Origin: Sesamum alatum
Lineage: Eukaryota > Streptophyta > Magnoliopsida > Lamiales > Pedaliaceae
DNA length: 64,000 nucleotides
Direction: 5' to 3'
NCBI GenBank assembly: GCA_034509735.1
Contig: JACGWO010000007.1
Coordinates: forward strand, 22,410,046 to 22,474,045
Shown here: positions 11,823-22,353 of the stretch, one piece after another
How the letters are laid out: every line of letters begins with the position of its first letter
Numbering within the stretch: the first letter of the stretch is position 1
Translations under genes and position numbers: made by a program
Notes under the pieces: generated by a model
What the model was told of the DNA's origin: nothing
The model's input: only the letters and a program-made list of their open reading frames with translations
The model's database searches: none

Positions 11823-13672
11823 CTACATTCAAAATGTAAAGCAGGAATTTAATAGATTATAATAATATTGAATTCAAGTTAAGAATTGATCTTTAGTCAT
11901 TAACCCCTCCCACTATTTCTTCAAAATGCCCACCACTTTCAAGTGGGGTTTTCGAGAAACCATTTCCTAGTGGGCTTGGAGTCCACAAACGCAATTCTCC
12001 ATGCCCCGCTTTTATGATTCACATGGGAAAGGCTTTGTGGGAGGTATCCAATACCATTCTCATCCAATGAGATCCCCAAGATATTTTGCCTCGCTTCTTC
12101 ACATGATCCCGAGGACTCCAAGCGAATCATGTTACTCCGCGTTAGGCCCGACCCATCAACCGAATCATATCTCAACTGTCACTCCCCACGACTCGTGAGA
12201 CAGGGAAACAGGAGTATATTCCTTTGTTCATAACAATAGCACAACTTTCTTCCATTCCAAACGTGCCACGACTCGTGAGACCACGAATGGGTGAAAGTAG
12301 CTTCCTTACTACACTGTTATGGATGGAAGGCTTGGAATAATCAAACCATTTGATTTTAATTCCATTTTGGGCCTAATATTTACTTGGACCATCCAATTGA
12401 GAGTTATAGTTTATTAAGACCGAGACCTCATCATTATTAGTAGTTTGCTTGCTCAAGTTTTAAGCATTCAATGTTAATAGATGCATTCCAAACACATCAT
12501 ACATCAAAGCATTAAAACATTAAACACATCCAAAAGAAGCCTAGCACGCCCCTGTAGGATGATCACAAGCCCGTTCCAAAGTGATCTACTGAGCCCGCAG
12601 TGGATCTATGGTCAATCTAGGGTAAGCCTGCACTATTACAATTTTACTTCCCATTATCATTCTAATGGGCCTTGTAAAATCCTCCTTTTTTCTTCTTGAC
12701 CTTCCACTGTAGGCTCCGTCCGCTGGACCTTCATCTCATTAGAAGCTTACATTTAATCAAATAAAGCCTCACAACCTAAACGACTCTCATTACAACTTAA
12801 AAGAAACCCCAATCATAAGTCGGGGGAGTACATTAAAAGAGAGGAAGAAAGCCTTATTATTTCAAGGCTAAAAACGATAGAGAGAAGAAAAACAAAGAGG
12901 CACGCAGGCCTCACCCAACAATAAATTAAACCATACATAGATCAATGGGCTAGTGATCATCCTTATTGTTTATCAAATAAACAACAATTACACAATTATA
13001 TCACATATAAAAATGCCAAGCATATAAATGCATCCCATGCATTTATAAATAGATATCCAATATCTAAAATAATAAACATAATAAAATGCAAAAAATAACA
13101 TATTAATAATGCAATTAAAAATATGGCTATCAACTATACATTCAATGTACAAACAATTTTTTTTTTTTGTTTGGAAACCATTTCCAAAATAATCTAAGGC
13201 ATCAAAAATAATTTTAGAAAAATCCAATTTAACTAAAATTAAAATATGCCAAAATAAATCACATTAAGAAAACAACAGAAATCAGAAAACTAAAATTTTC
13301 ATGAAAAACAGTGCAAAACGGCCCAGCCGTTCAGGCTGGCAGACGGCCGGCAGCACGCGCGCGTGCCCACAGGCATAGCGCGCACGCACGGCAGCAGGTG
13401 CCCCTGCCAGCGCGCGCGGGCGCGCCTGCTGCCCCTGTTGGCCGACCAGCACCGTTTTTCACCAATCCTTTTTTTTTTTTCTAAAATTTCTGCTATAAAC
13501 TAACACATAAAACATGCATTTGTAGAAAATCCAATTCTAAAAAATGCATGGATATCCATAATTTCAAAAGCAAAATTAACACATATTTTCTACACATATT
13601 ATCATGCCTTAAAGAAATAAATCATGCTTTCAAAAAGCAATTTAAACATGTTCTTCATGCTTAACACATAAT
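11823..13672 (-). mobile_element. E1 leader (gag-proximal part)
   Basis: Long leader without genes, T-rich on its own strand. It carries two 11-bp palindromes CACGACTCGTG (12187-12197 and 12267-12277), the leader domain closed by inverted repeats (12557-12572 and 12947-12962), and a GC-rich island (about 13310-13462) bounded by AAAAACAG... and ...ACCGTTTTTCACC. It stops at ATAAT (13668-13672), where D inserted, and resumes at 57197. Confidence 0.85.
12557..12962 (-). other. Structured leader domain, E1 copy
   Basis: GGATGATCACAAGCCC (12557-12572) and GGGCTAGTGATCATCC (12947-12962) can pair to close a domain of about 400 bases. Homologous domains with the same closing arms occur in A1, A2, B1, D, F and G. 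Short internal hairpins such as AGCCTT/AAGGCT are recognisable. Confidence 0.6.
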
Positions 13673-15857
13673 TGTTAGAATAAGTGACCAGAAAGTGAAT
13701 TGCATTGGTTGTTCTGGGAACTATTCGTCGATCTTTATCAAAGTAATATTATACTGATGGATAAAGTAGGTATTCATCACTGGCAAAATGTGTTTGTTGT
13801 GCTTACTACTTACATTGAATGCCGTTTCAATGTCACAGCAAATGCCCACAGACTGATTGGTTAAACCCATTGAGTTGAGCTGCGCATAGGTTGGCGGCTA
13901 TGAAACCAACTCCTTGAGGGTCGGTCTGAAACGTTCCAAGTTGAGGACCTCGAGATTGGGCCTCGAGTGTCCTATAGACTTACACTAAGTATTGCATTCA
14001 CTAGGTGAGTGCCGAGTTTCATCGGTGCCAGACGTAGGTCGTCTATGCAATTTTAGTGGGTTAGTTGGCAAGATAGTCGACTGACTGAACTGACTCGCAG
14101 GAATCGTCACATGGAAGCCTTGGAGGCTTGGTCGGTATGACTGGAATTCCCGGTTCCGATAGTACGGGATTAGTCCTCTTACTTGAGGAATCATGGCAGT
14201 CGCATGCATATGAAGGTTGTATCTTGGATTTGGCGAGAGGTGACCATGTCTTTGATATGGTCATTACAAGCCTTGTCCAGTGCAGTCGGTGTATGTAGTG
14301 AGGACGGTGGATTCCAATAGAGAATCTGTCCCCTGTCAGTATTTGACAGCTATGTCTCCTATGCGCTCTGAGATGGTTTCGACTCATTAAGTCTACGGCC
14401 GTAGCGAATGGTCGAGTAGGGAATGGTTCCCTAGGTTGATCAATAGAGTAAATGCGTCTCGAGGTTGTAGCATAGTTTGCTTTGTCCAGGATGGGAACCG
14501 ACGCCCAATTCCATGCCCTAGACTAAGGCCGGGAGATGGTCGACAGAAGGACTGTACCTGTATTGAATTCGGAGCCTAAATGTTCACGCCAACATTCACC
14601 TAGTCTCTAGTGCCGTGGGCCGTTGCTAGATGGCCACCCATGGTAACGGGCATTTCTGATTAATGGTTAATCATAAATAATTAATTAAATTGGATTTAAT
14701 TAGTAAATTGTGTTGGACAGAAGCCCAAGTCTAGCTAAGGGTGAACCTAAAGACTCACACACAAATTACTATGGAAGTAGTGGAATTAATTCTGGAAGAA
14801 GTGGATTAGTTTTATCGGATTAAATTAATTCAAGGAGAATATAAATTATTGGATCATTTATTGGAAAAATTTATTGGATGGATGACCCAAGAATTAATTA
14901 ATTGGATTAATTAATTTTGAGCTTAATACCTTTAAATTAATTGGATTAATTTATTGGGTTTCGTTTAATTAATTGATTGGATCAATTAATTAGTGTTTGA
15001 GCTTATGTTTATTTTAATTGAATTAAATAACTTTTGGATTTCAATAAGGTTTAAAATTAATTGGATTAATTTAAAATCCATGGATCACTTGATTTAATTT
15101 GATTAAATCAAGACCGGTCAAAATCAGTCCATAACTTGAAATCAAAGCTCAAAGGTTTGATGCAAGTTTAAGAGGAGTTGAAAGTCCTCCATGCAAGCAA
15201 TGATGTGGCTCCATGTAAGCAATGATGTGGCTTGCCATTATGGCTAGGTGGTCCACATATTGTGCTAACATGGTTGGAGGTTGAGCACAAGTTGTGCATT
15301 AGTGTGTAGGTGGTTTCGGAAACTATCTACAACTACACAACACATGTATACACTTTTCAACTCCCTAACTTGAACTCTCCTCACACAAGCCATGAAATTT
15401 TCAACTTTTTTCTCCTTCTATTGAGTTCTCTTTAAATTGGATTCAAGCTGAGAACATGAGAAATACGTATACACTAGTCAATAATGTAATACGTTTTTCA
15501 TTTCTTCCTTGATCTAGCTTCCACCTAGCAGTAGATGTAGATTTGCTTCCATTGCTATGGTGTGGAAAAATTAGAGTGTTTCTAATTTGAATCCTAAGGT
15601 GAACGGAAAAGGAACGAAGAGTGAATAAAAGCTTGTTGTCGTTGTACATGTGAAACGAAAAGGTATGTTTCTATTAATTATTATACCTTTTTGTTTCCTC
15701 CTCTAGCCACATGTTCAAGTATATTTTTCTGTATGTTAAGATGCTTTTTAATACACCGAACCCCCGGAAATTCAAAGGGAACACCCCTTTGAAATCGCTT
15801 TTAAATTTCTTTTATTTTACACTTCCGCCGCGTTCCCGGGCCATACCGATTCTTTCA
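13673..15857 (+). repeat. D-family LTR, upstream copy
   Basis: From TGTTAGAATAAGTGACCAG to CCGATTCTTTCA. It is 2185 bases, collinear with the 3' LTR at 55029-57196. Parts: hairpin-rich first kilobase, CCATGG block (about 14599-14652), AATTAATT-rich middle, R/U5 hairpin (15459-15505), and a donor-like AAAG-GTATGT (GT at 15663-15664). It is not followed by its own PBS but by ATAAT plus E1 flank, so as it stands it looks like a solo LTR with perfect TSDs. Confidence 0.9.
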
Positions 15858-15943
15858 ATAATAACATGTAAATCCTATAGCCACGACACACCGAATCGGG
15901 CTCTGATACTACTAAAAGAATCGGGTACGGCCCGGGCAGTGCT
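15858..15943 (-). repeat. Extra copy of E1 leader/PBS/LTR edge beside D
   Basis: Eighty-six bases that repeat what follows D's 3' LTR at 57197-57280: ATAAT, the start of the E1 leader, a minus-strand PBS (about 15896-15911, mutated), and the first 25-30 bases of the E LTR (TAAAAGAATCGGGTACGG). It then breaks in GC-rich sequence into D's leader. D's own PBS and leader start are missing. A tandem duplication of D plus flank, followed by collapse of the first copy to a solo LTR, would give this arrangement. Confidence 0.75.
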
Positions 15944-16835
15944 GCCGGCCGGCCGATTTCGAACGGCTGGGCCGTTTTTGCCTTTTTTACCTGGAAAATT
16001 GGATTTTCCACATTTCTGCATATTTTCTGAAATGATTAATTTTGGCTAATTTTAATTTTAGTTAAATTGGATTTTTCTAAAATGAAATTTTGCCTTAGAT
16101 TAATTTGAAAATGGTTTCCATATAAAAAAAAAATATTTTTTGGTACATTGGATGTATGATACTTGATATCCATTTTTAATTGCATTATTAATATATATAT
16201 ATTTCTACATATAATTATGTTGTTGTTTATGATATTGGATATCATTTTTATATATGCATTGGATGTATTTATTTGTTGGGCATATTTATATTTGGTATAA
16301 ATGTGTATTAATTGTTTATTGGATAAACAATGGGGATGATCACAAAGCCCATGGCCCTTATGTATGGTTTAATTTTTGTTGGGTGAGGCCTACGTGCCTC
16401 TTTCTTTTATTATTCTCTTTCTCTCTCTCGTTTTTAGCCTTGAAATAATAAGGCTTGCTTTCTCCCTCCTTTTGTATTCCCCCCAACTTCTGATTGGGGT
16501 TTCTTATTTAAGTTGTAATGAGTGTAGTTAGGTTGGTGAGGATTTATTTTTTGTAATAAATTGTAAGGAAGCATTTCCATGGCGATGGAGGCGCAAGAAG
16601 AGGCCCGTTGGACGGAGCCCACGATGGAGAGTCCAAAGAATGAAGAGGCGTTACAAGGCCCATTACAATGATAATGGGTTATAATTTTGTAATAGTATAG
16701 GCTACCCTAGATTGATGATAGATCCACTGCGGGCTCAGTGGATCACATAGGATTGGGCTTGTGATCATCCAACAGGGGCGTGCTAGGCTTATTTTGCATG
16801 TGGTGTATGTTTTAATATTTGATATATGATGTGTT
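15944..16835 (+). mobile_element. D leader, first part
   Basis: T-rich leader with a short GC-rich start (15944-15975) and no gene. It holds the leader domain (16334-16770) and ends at GTGTT (16831-16835), where A1 inserted. It continues at 29258. Confidence 0.85.
16334..16770 (+). other. Structured leader domain, D copy
   Basis: Closing arms GGATGATCACAAAGCCC (16334-16350) and GGGCTTGTGATCATCC (16755-16770). Inside are perfect small hairpins: AGCCTT/AAGGCT (16436-16455), CCCC/GGGG (about 16481-16499), CCCATT/AATGGG (about 16657-16680), and ATCCACTG-cgggct-CAGTGGAT (16722-16743). The same series appears in the other leader copies. Confidence 0.65.
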
Positions 16836-18798
16836 TGTTGGAATAGGTGACCAGAAAGCCAATAGGTTTGGCAATTTGTAACCTATCCGACAACTTGATG
16901 TAAATGTAATATTATTATGTGATGAATAAGATGAGTATTCATCACCAATGGTACCTTCTTTGTTGCGCTCATCTTACATTTGTTAAGATGGTGTTTAACT
17001 TATATCGCAACAAAGCCCACAGACCATGGATAACAACTCGTGCAGTTGGGCCACGCATTGGATGGTGGTCATGAAACCAACTGATTAAGAGTTGGGTCTG
17101 AAACGTTCCAAGTTGAGGACCTCGAGACAGGGCATCGAGAGTCCTATTGAGACTTGCGTCAAGAGTCGTGTTAATTGGATGAGTGCCGTGTTTCATCGGC
17201 GATAGGCGTGGGACGCGTACACGATCTTGATGGGTTGGTCGACTGGGGTCGGGCCGACTGGACTGACTCGCGGGGATCATCATATGGAAGCCTTGGAGGC
17301 TTGGTCGGTATGATTGGTTTTCCCCAGTTCCGATAGTACGGGAGTAATCCTCAGACTTGAGGGATCATGGCAGTTGCGTGCACAGGACGGCTGTATCTTG
17401 GATCTGGCGAGAGGTAATCATTCTGTAAGATGATTATCATAAGCCTTGTCCAGTGCAGACAGAATGTGTAGCGAGGACGGTGGATTCCAAGAAGAGGATC
17501 CGTCCCCTGTCAGTATGTGACAGAGGTATCTCCTATGCACTCGGAGACACGTTCATGCTGTTTGAAGCTGTGGCCACAGTGGTTGATTGAACAGGGAATG
17601 GTTTCCTATGTCGACGCAATGAGGCATACGTGGTCTCGAGTATTAAGCATAGATGCCTAGTCAAGGATGGGAACCGACGCCCAATTCCATACCCTAGACT
17701 AAGTCCGGGAGACGGTAGACGGAAGGATCGTACCCGTACGGAATCGGCGCCTAGATGTTCACGCCAATTCACCTAGTCTCTAGTGCCATGGACCGTTGCT
17801 AGACGGCCACCCATGGTAACGGGCCCTTGTGGGACACGGGCCCAAGTCTAGCTGAGGGTGAACCTAAAGGGTCCACACACAAATCACCGAGGAGGTTGAG
17901 AGATTGACTTGGAGTCAATCTCAAAGGATAAAATAAGTAATTGGGTTACTTAAGGGAAAGTCCATTGGATGGACGGGCCAATATTGTATCGGGCTTTCAT
18001 TTAATTGGTAAATTGAATTTTCGATTAAATATGGAAAGTTGAGATGTTGAGACGTTGGATCTTTTAATTGGATTAAAAGATCAACGGGAATAATTTAAGT
18101 GGACATTAAATTGGATTTAATATTGGGTTCGTCGCAATTGGATTACGCTAAAACCCAGTCCGTTAAATTATACCCGAGAGGAGAAATAATTCCTAATTTG
18201 GAATGGGAAGAAGTTGAACTTCTTTCCTTAATCAAACATGGCCGACACGCTCCCTTGGAGAAGGCAAAATCAGCCATGTTTCATGCTAGGTGGTATGTTG
18301 ACTTGTCTCTTTTGGAAAGAGACAAATCAACTCCAATCAAGCTCTTCCCTTTTGGTATGATTTGATCATACCATAAATTTTGGTAGGCTTGATTGAAGAA
18401 TTGATGGTGATTGATTGGAATGAATCTAGACATCCTTGGATGAACCTAGACACATTCCAATAATCACATTAATTATGTATACATATTAGAATATACAACA
18501 CCAAGCATAAGTGATTCATTATTCATCTTTTTCTAGGAAAAAGAGAAGACAAAAATCCTCTCCTCTCTCTCAAAATTTCGTGCTCCCTCCCTCTATTACA
18601 CTTGTGTTCTTCACTTGATTTTTGAATCAAGAAGAAGAACAAAGTAAGTTTAAGAGAACACTAATTCATAGTGTTCTTCTCTTAAACCGATTCCTTCCTA
18701 ATCCCGTTCTTTTCTAGCAAGAAGAACGTGTGTTTCTTCCGGTGTGGTGTGGATCACCTCTGGAGAATCCATACGTTTGGATTTCGTGAGCATTCCGT
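16836..18798 (+). repeat. A1 5' LTR (3' end lost)
   Basis: Starts TGTTGGAATAGGTGACC and is collinear with the 3' LTR and with A2 and A4 up to GTGAGCATTCCG (18787-18798). The last about 266 bases of the LTR are replaced by unrelated sequence. It includes the CCATGG block (17770-17823) and the R/U5 hairpin (18650-18685). Confidence 0.92.
18650..18685 (+). other. R/U5 hairpin, A family
   Basis: TTAAGAGAACACTA-ATTCA-TAGTGTTCTTCTCTTAA: a long stem with a five-base loop, placed just upstream of the tctagcaag segment. Every other LTR family has a hairpin at the same place with a different stem. Confidence 0.7.
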
Positions 18799-19683
18799 TC
18801 CTTTCTTCAAGAGTTGCTGAATTCGGGGAGCAAATAAGGATAACTAGAGTATACAAAGTAGAATAGAGCGAAGGAAGCTACATACACAGGATGGACAGCA
18901 CTTACTGCCAAAGGACTCTTCTAGTCTAGCCCCACTGTGATATCTCGTGGAAGCCTTAGTTTCCGGGAAAATAAAGTACTTGCTTTCAGAGTCAAACAGG
19001 AACTAGACAGTTTTACATCCGCACCTATTCGCTTTCCTACTAAGGGCTAACTGAACTTGGTTCACTGAGGCGGCGGAAAACGCCCGATTACGAGAGACGA
19101 GATTTGTATGGGGGTATTTTCCGACCGGCATTAGTAGACGAGTACAAATGAATATAGTAGCCCTATACAATAGACGGCAGTTCCATTATAAATTATATGT
19201 AAAAAGTGGCCGTGGCCTGTCCGAGATTGTGGGTCGTACCTGGGTTAACTCGTTTGGTTTTGTCTTCAGACCCACTAAACAGAGTTTTCTAGTATACTAA
19301 GGGTAATTGGTCCAACGAAATTGGTGGAATACCAATGTGCTGTTGTTTACTGAGCAATTTGCTCTTAAATCATGTCATGCGAGTCTTTGATCCAATTTTT
19401 CTTTCTAAATTTCCGATTCGCTCGATATTTATATGAAGCATTCCTGCCGATTACTAAAGAAGAGTCATTCTCCATTGAGCATCTGCTGTCTTTTTTAAAA
19501 GAAAATTTCTTTTCAAGATTCAGTAAAACTTGGCTTAATAGAAAAGGGTGGTTCTCCTATTCCATGCCAGGGCGGCTTTCTGTGGATGGAAGAAAGGTTT
19601 TTTGAAAGATTGATATATGTTCATAACCGGACTTCCTGCTAGCATTCCATAGGCCGGTTTCTCCACCTGCAACCCTCGCTCGA
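18799..19683. other. Non-element sequence before the gap, possibly organellar
   Basis: These 885 bases match none of the retrotransposon copies here. Base composition is balanced, with no AATTAATT tracts or LTR motifs. The style recalls plant mitochondrial intergenic DNA, but I recognise no gene; the one 77-codon frame (19372-19605) is not identifiable. It joins the LTR abruptly at 18798 and runs into the N gap, so a chimeric contig end is as likely as a real insertion. Confidence 0.5.
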
Positions 19684-20183
19684 NNNNNNNNNNNNNNNNN
19701 NNNNNNNNNNNNNNNNNNNNNNNNNNNNNNNNNNNNNNNNNNNNNNNNNNNNNNNNNNNNNNNNNNNNNNNNNNNNNNNNNNNNNNNNNNNNNNNNNNNN
19801 NNNNNNNNNNNNNNNNNNNNNNNNNNNNNNNNNNNNNNNNNNNNNNNNNNNNNNNNNNNNNNNNNNNNNNNNNNNNNNNNNNNNNNNNNNNNNNNNNNNN
19901 NNNNNNNNNNNNNNNNNNNNNNNNNNNNNNNNNNNNNNNNNNNNNNNNNNNNNNNNNNNNNNNNNNNNNNNNNNNNNNNNNNNNNNNNNNNNNNNNNNNN
20001 NNNNNNNNNNNNNNNNNNNNNNNNNNNNNNNNNNNNNNNNNNNNNNNNNNNNNNNNNNNNNNNNNNNNNNNNNNNNNNNNNNNNNNNNNNNNNNNNNNNN
20101 NNNNNNNNNNNNNNNNNNNNNNNNNNNNNNNNNNNNNNNNNNNNNNNNNNNNNNNNNNNNNNNNNNNNNNNNNNNNNNNNNNN
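19684..20183. other. Assembly gap, 500 N
   Basis: Exactly 500 undetermined bases, a conventional spacer for a scaffold join of unknown size. By comparison with A2, about 760 bases of A1 (end of LTR, PBS, start of leader) are missing between 18798 and 20184. Confidence 0.98.
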
Positions 20184-21475
20184 ATTTGCTTAATTAATTT
20201 GGGATTAATACATGCATTGGATGCATTGTTTAAAATGTCCATTAAATTTAAATTTGAATTTGCATATTATTGTATATTTATGCTTTTGTGATGTTGGACA
20301 TCACTTGGGTATTTGGAATATCTATTGGTTATTTATGCATGATTATTTGGAATAATTATGTTATGTGAGTTGATGGAATCAACATGGGATGATCACAAAG
20401 CCCAAGACCTTGTGTATGGATGAATGAATGTTTATTTATTTTTCTGTTGGGTGGGGCCTGCGTGCCTCTTGTTTTTGGGACTATCATCTCCCGTATTTTC
20501 AGCCTCATGATGTTAAGGCTTATTTTCTTTATTACCGATGTATTACTTTCAGTTGTAATGAGAGTAGATAGGATTGGTGAGGTTTCAATTTTAACAAGCA
20601 ATTGGAGTCGGAGACCCCAAGGAGGAGCATCAAGGCGTGAAACAAGAAGCACTTCAAGGCCCATTGGAATGACAATGGGTTTATTATTATTGTAATAATT
20701 TAGGACCACCCTAGACAGACCCATAGACTCACTGCGGGCTCAGTGGGTCGCATAGGTTGGGCTTGTGATCATCCTAACAGGGGTATGCTATGTTTTCTGC
20801 ATGTGGTGTATTTATTTATCGCTTTAAATATTGGATAATTATGCATTGTAAAACACAATAATGTGATGAGGTCTCGGTCATACACAAACTCTCATTTGGT
20901 TGGACCAAATTAAATATTAGGCCCAGAACGGACTTGGATCAAAATGGTATTTTGGTCTGTCCGAGCCTTCCATCCACAACAATGTGGTGAGGAAGCTACC
21001 ACTACCCAGTGTGGTCTCACGAGTCGTGGCACACTTGGACTAGGGGAAAGCTGCACTATTGTTGTGAACAAAAAGACTGCGCTCGCTGTTTCCCTGTCTC
21101 ACGAGTCGTGGGGGCCGACAGTTTGAGGCATGATTTGGTTGATGGGTCGGGCCCAACACTGAGTAACATGGTTCGCTTGTAGTCCTCGGACCATGTGAAT
21201 AGGTGAGGCAAAATATCTTGGGAATCTCATTGGATGAGAATGATATTGGATATCTCCCACAAGGTCTTCTTCATGTGAATCGTAAAGCGGGGCATGGAGA
21301 TTGCACTTGTGGATCCCAAGCCCACTAGGAAATGGTTTCCCGAAACTCCGCTTGAGAGTGACGGACTTTTCGTATAAATAGTGGGAGGGTTAAAGACTAA
21401 AAGACCAAGTCTTCAACTGAACATAATATTACCATCATCTGCTAATTTCTGCTTTACATTTTCATTAATGTAGAT
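20184..21475 (+). mobile_element. A1 leader
   Basis: Leader without genes, collinear with the reverse complement of A2 40665-41968. It holds the leader domain (20386-20774), the two palindromes CACGAGTCGTG (21018-21028 and 21100-21110), and a candidate branch point CTAAT plus pyrimidine-rich run ending in TAG (21471-21473) three bases before the gag ATG. Its GC-rich island falls in the gap. Confidence 0.88.
20386..20774 (+). other. Structured leader domain, A1 copy
   Basis: Closing arms GGATGATCACAAAGCCC (about 20387-20403) and GGGCTTGTGATCATCC (20759-20774). Internal hairpins: AGCCT/AGGCT (20501-20520), CCCATT/AATGGG (20660-20679), and ACTCACTG-cgggct-CAGTGGGT (20727-20748). The last has one G-U pair where D has a Watson-Crick pair. 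Confidence 0.65.
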
Positions 21476-22353
21476 ATGTCTAAGAACCCGTTAACCATGA
21501 TTCTTGAGATTAACAAATTCAACGGAACGAACTACTCGGACTGGCTGAGAAACCTGAGGATTGTCCTCGGTTTCGAGAACCAAGGCTACGTCTTGGACGA
21601 GCCGCCACCGAGCGACTTACCGGGGGGTCCACGCCTGAAGAACGTTTCACGTTCGAGAAATGGCATGAGGACAACCGGAAAGTACGTAGTATCATACTGG
21701 CTTCGATGTCTAACGACATCCAGAAGCAGTATGAGAGGCTGGACAACGTCTCCGCCATAATGCTCCGCATGAACGAGGTTTATGCGGTTCCGGATAGGCA
21801 TATTAGATATGCCGCCACAAAAGCATTCTTTGGCACCAAGCTTGCTGAAGGAGCGTCTGTACAAAGTCATGGGGTCAAGATGCTCTCCCTAGTGGAGAAA
21901 CTCGAGGACCTTAAAGCTGGGCTTAACAATGACACGTACATTGACGTGATCCTCCAGTCGCTTCCTCCATCCTATGACCCGTTTGTTGTAAACTACAACA
22001 TGAACGGACTTGAGAAGTCTATTCATGAGTTGATCAACATGCTGGTCCAATACGAGGCAACGACCCACAAGTCGGCGCCGGCGGTATTGATAGGAGAGGC
22101 TTCGACCTCCAAGGCGAATGACAAGAGGGTCGGACGCTGGAAGAGGAAGAAGGGCAAAGGGAAGACGGTTGTGGCCCCTGCTCACGCTCCGGGCGTCCCT
22201 GTTGCTCCAGTTGGACCGAGCAAAGGGAAAGGGAAGGCCCGTGGTTCTCAGCGGTCCAAGGCAAATGATGTCTGCATGCATTGCCAAGGGAAAAGGGCAT
22301 TGGAAGAGGGAGTGCCCACAACTCCTCTCCAACCCAGGTGTGTTTCTGGTTGA
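21476..22353 (+). pseudogene. gag: A1 gag (frameshifted)
   Basis: Structural protein gene of a copia element; it would form the particle and bind RNA. The first frame gives MSKNPLTMILEINKFNG...NYSDWLRNLRIVLG...GYVLDEPPP; one base is missing compared with A2 near 21623 (a run of G), and the rest continues in another frame from about 21640 (MSNDIQKQYERLDNVS, AVPDRHIRYAATKAFFG, SYDPFVVNYNMNG). A basic linker (GRWKRKKGKGK) precedes the zinc knuckle at about 22272-22325, where one extra A breaks C-x2-C-x4-H-x4-C. A2 carries the better copy. Non-functional as it stands. Confidence 0.9.

Noticed and set aside
13673..15857. Upstream D LTR as an independent solo LTR unrelated to the downstream one
   Set aside because: Its left and right target repeats would allow it, but the downstream LTR is followed by the same ATAAT and E1 flank, so a single original insertion with later duplication fits better.
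18099..18365. 88-codon sense frame in A LTRs (also 26287-26553)
   Set aside because: Present only in closely related A copies and interrupted in others; no motif. Explained by recent copying.
16836..18798. Conserved, GC-balanced first kilobase of the LTRs as an rRNA or tRNA gene fragment
   Set aside because: Hairpin-rich, but I recognise no rRNA core motif or tRNA A/B box; it lies in every LTR and fits a family-specific LTR domain.
19372..19605. 77-codon frame in the foreign segment
   Set aside because: No recognisable family, and no splice or promoter context that I can support. Kept only as a mention under the segment.
19535..20242. 235-codon minus-strand frame over the gap
   Set aside because: Most of it is N; the flanks come from two different contigs.
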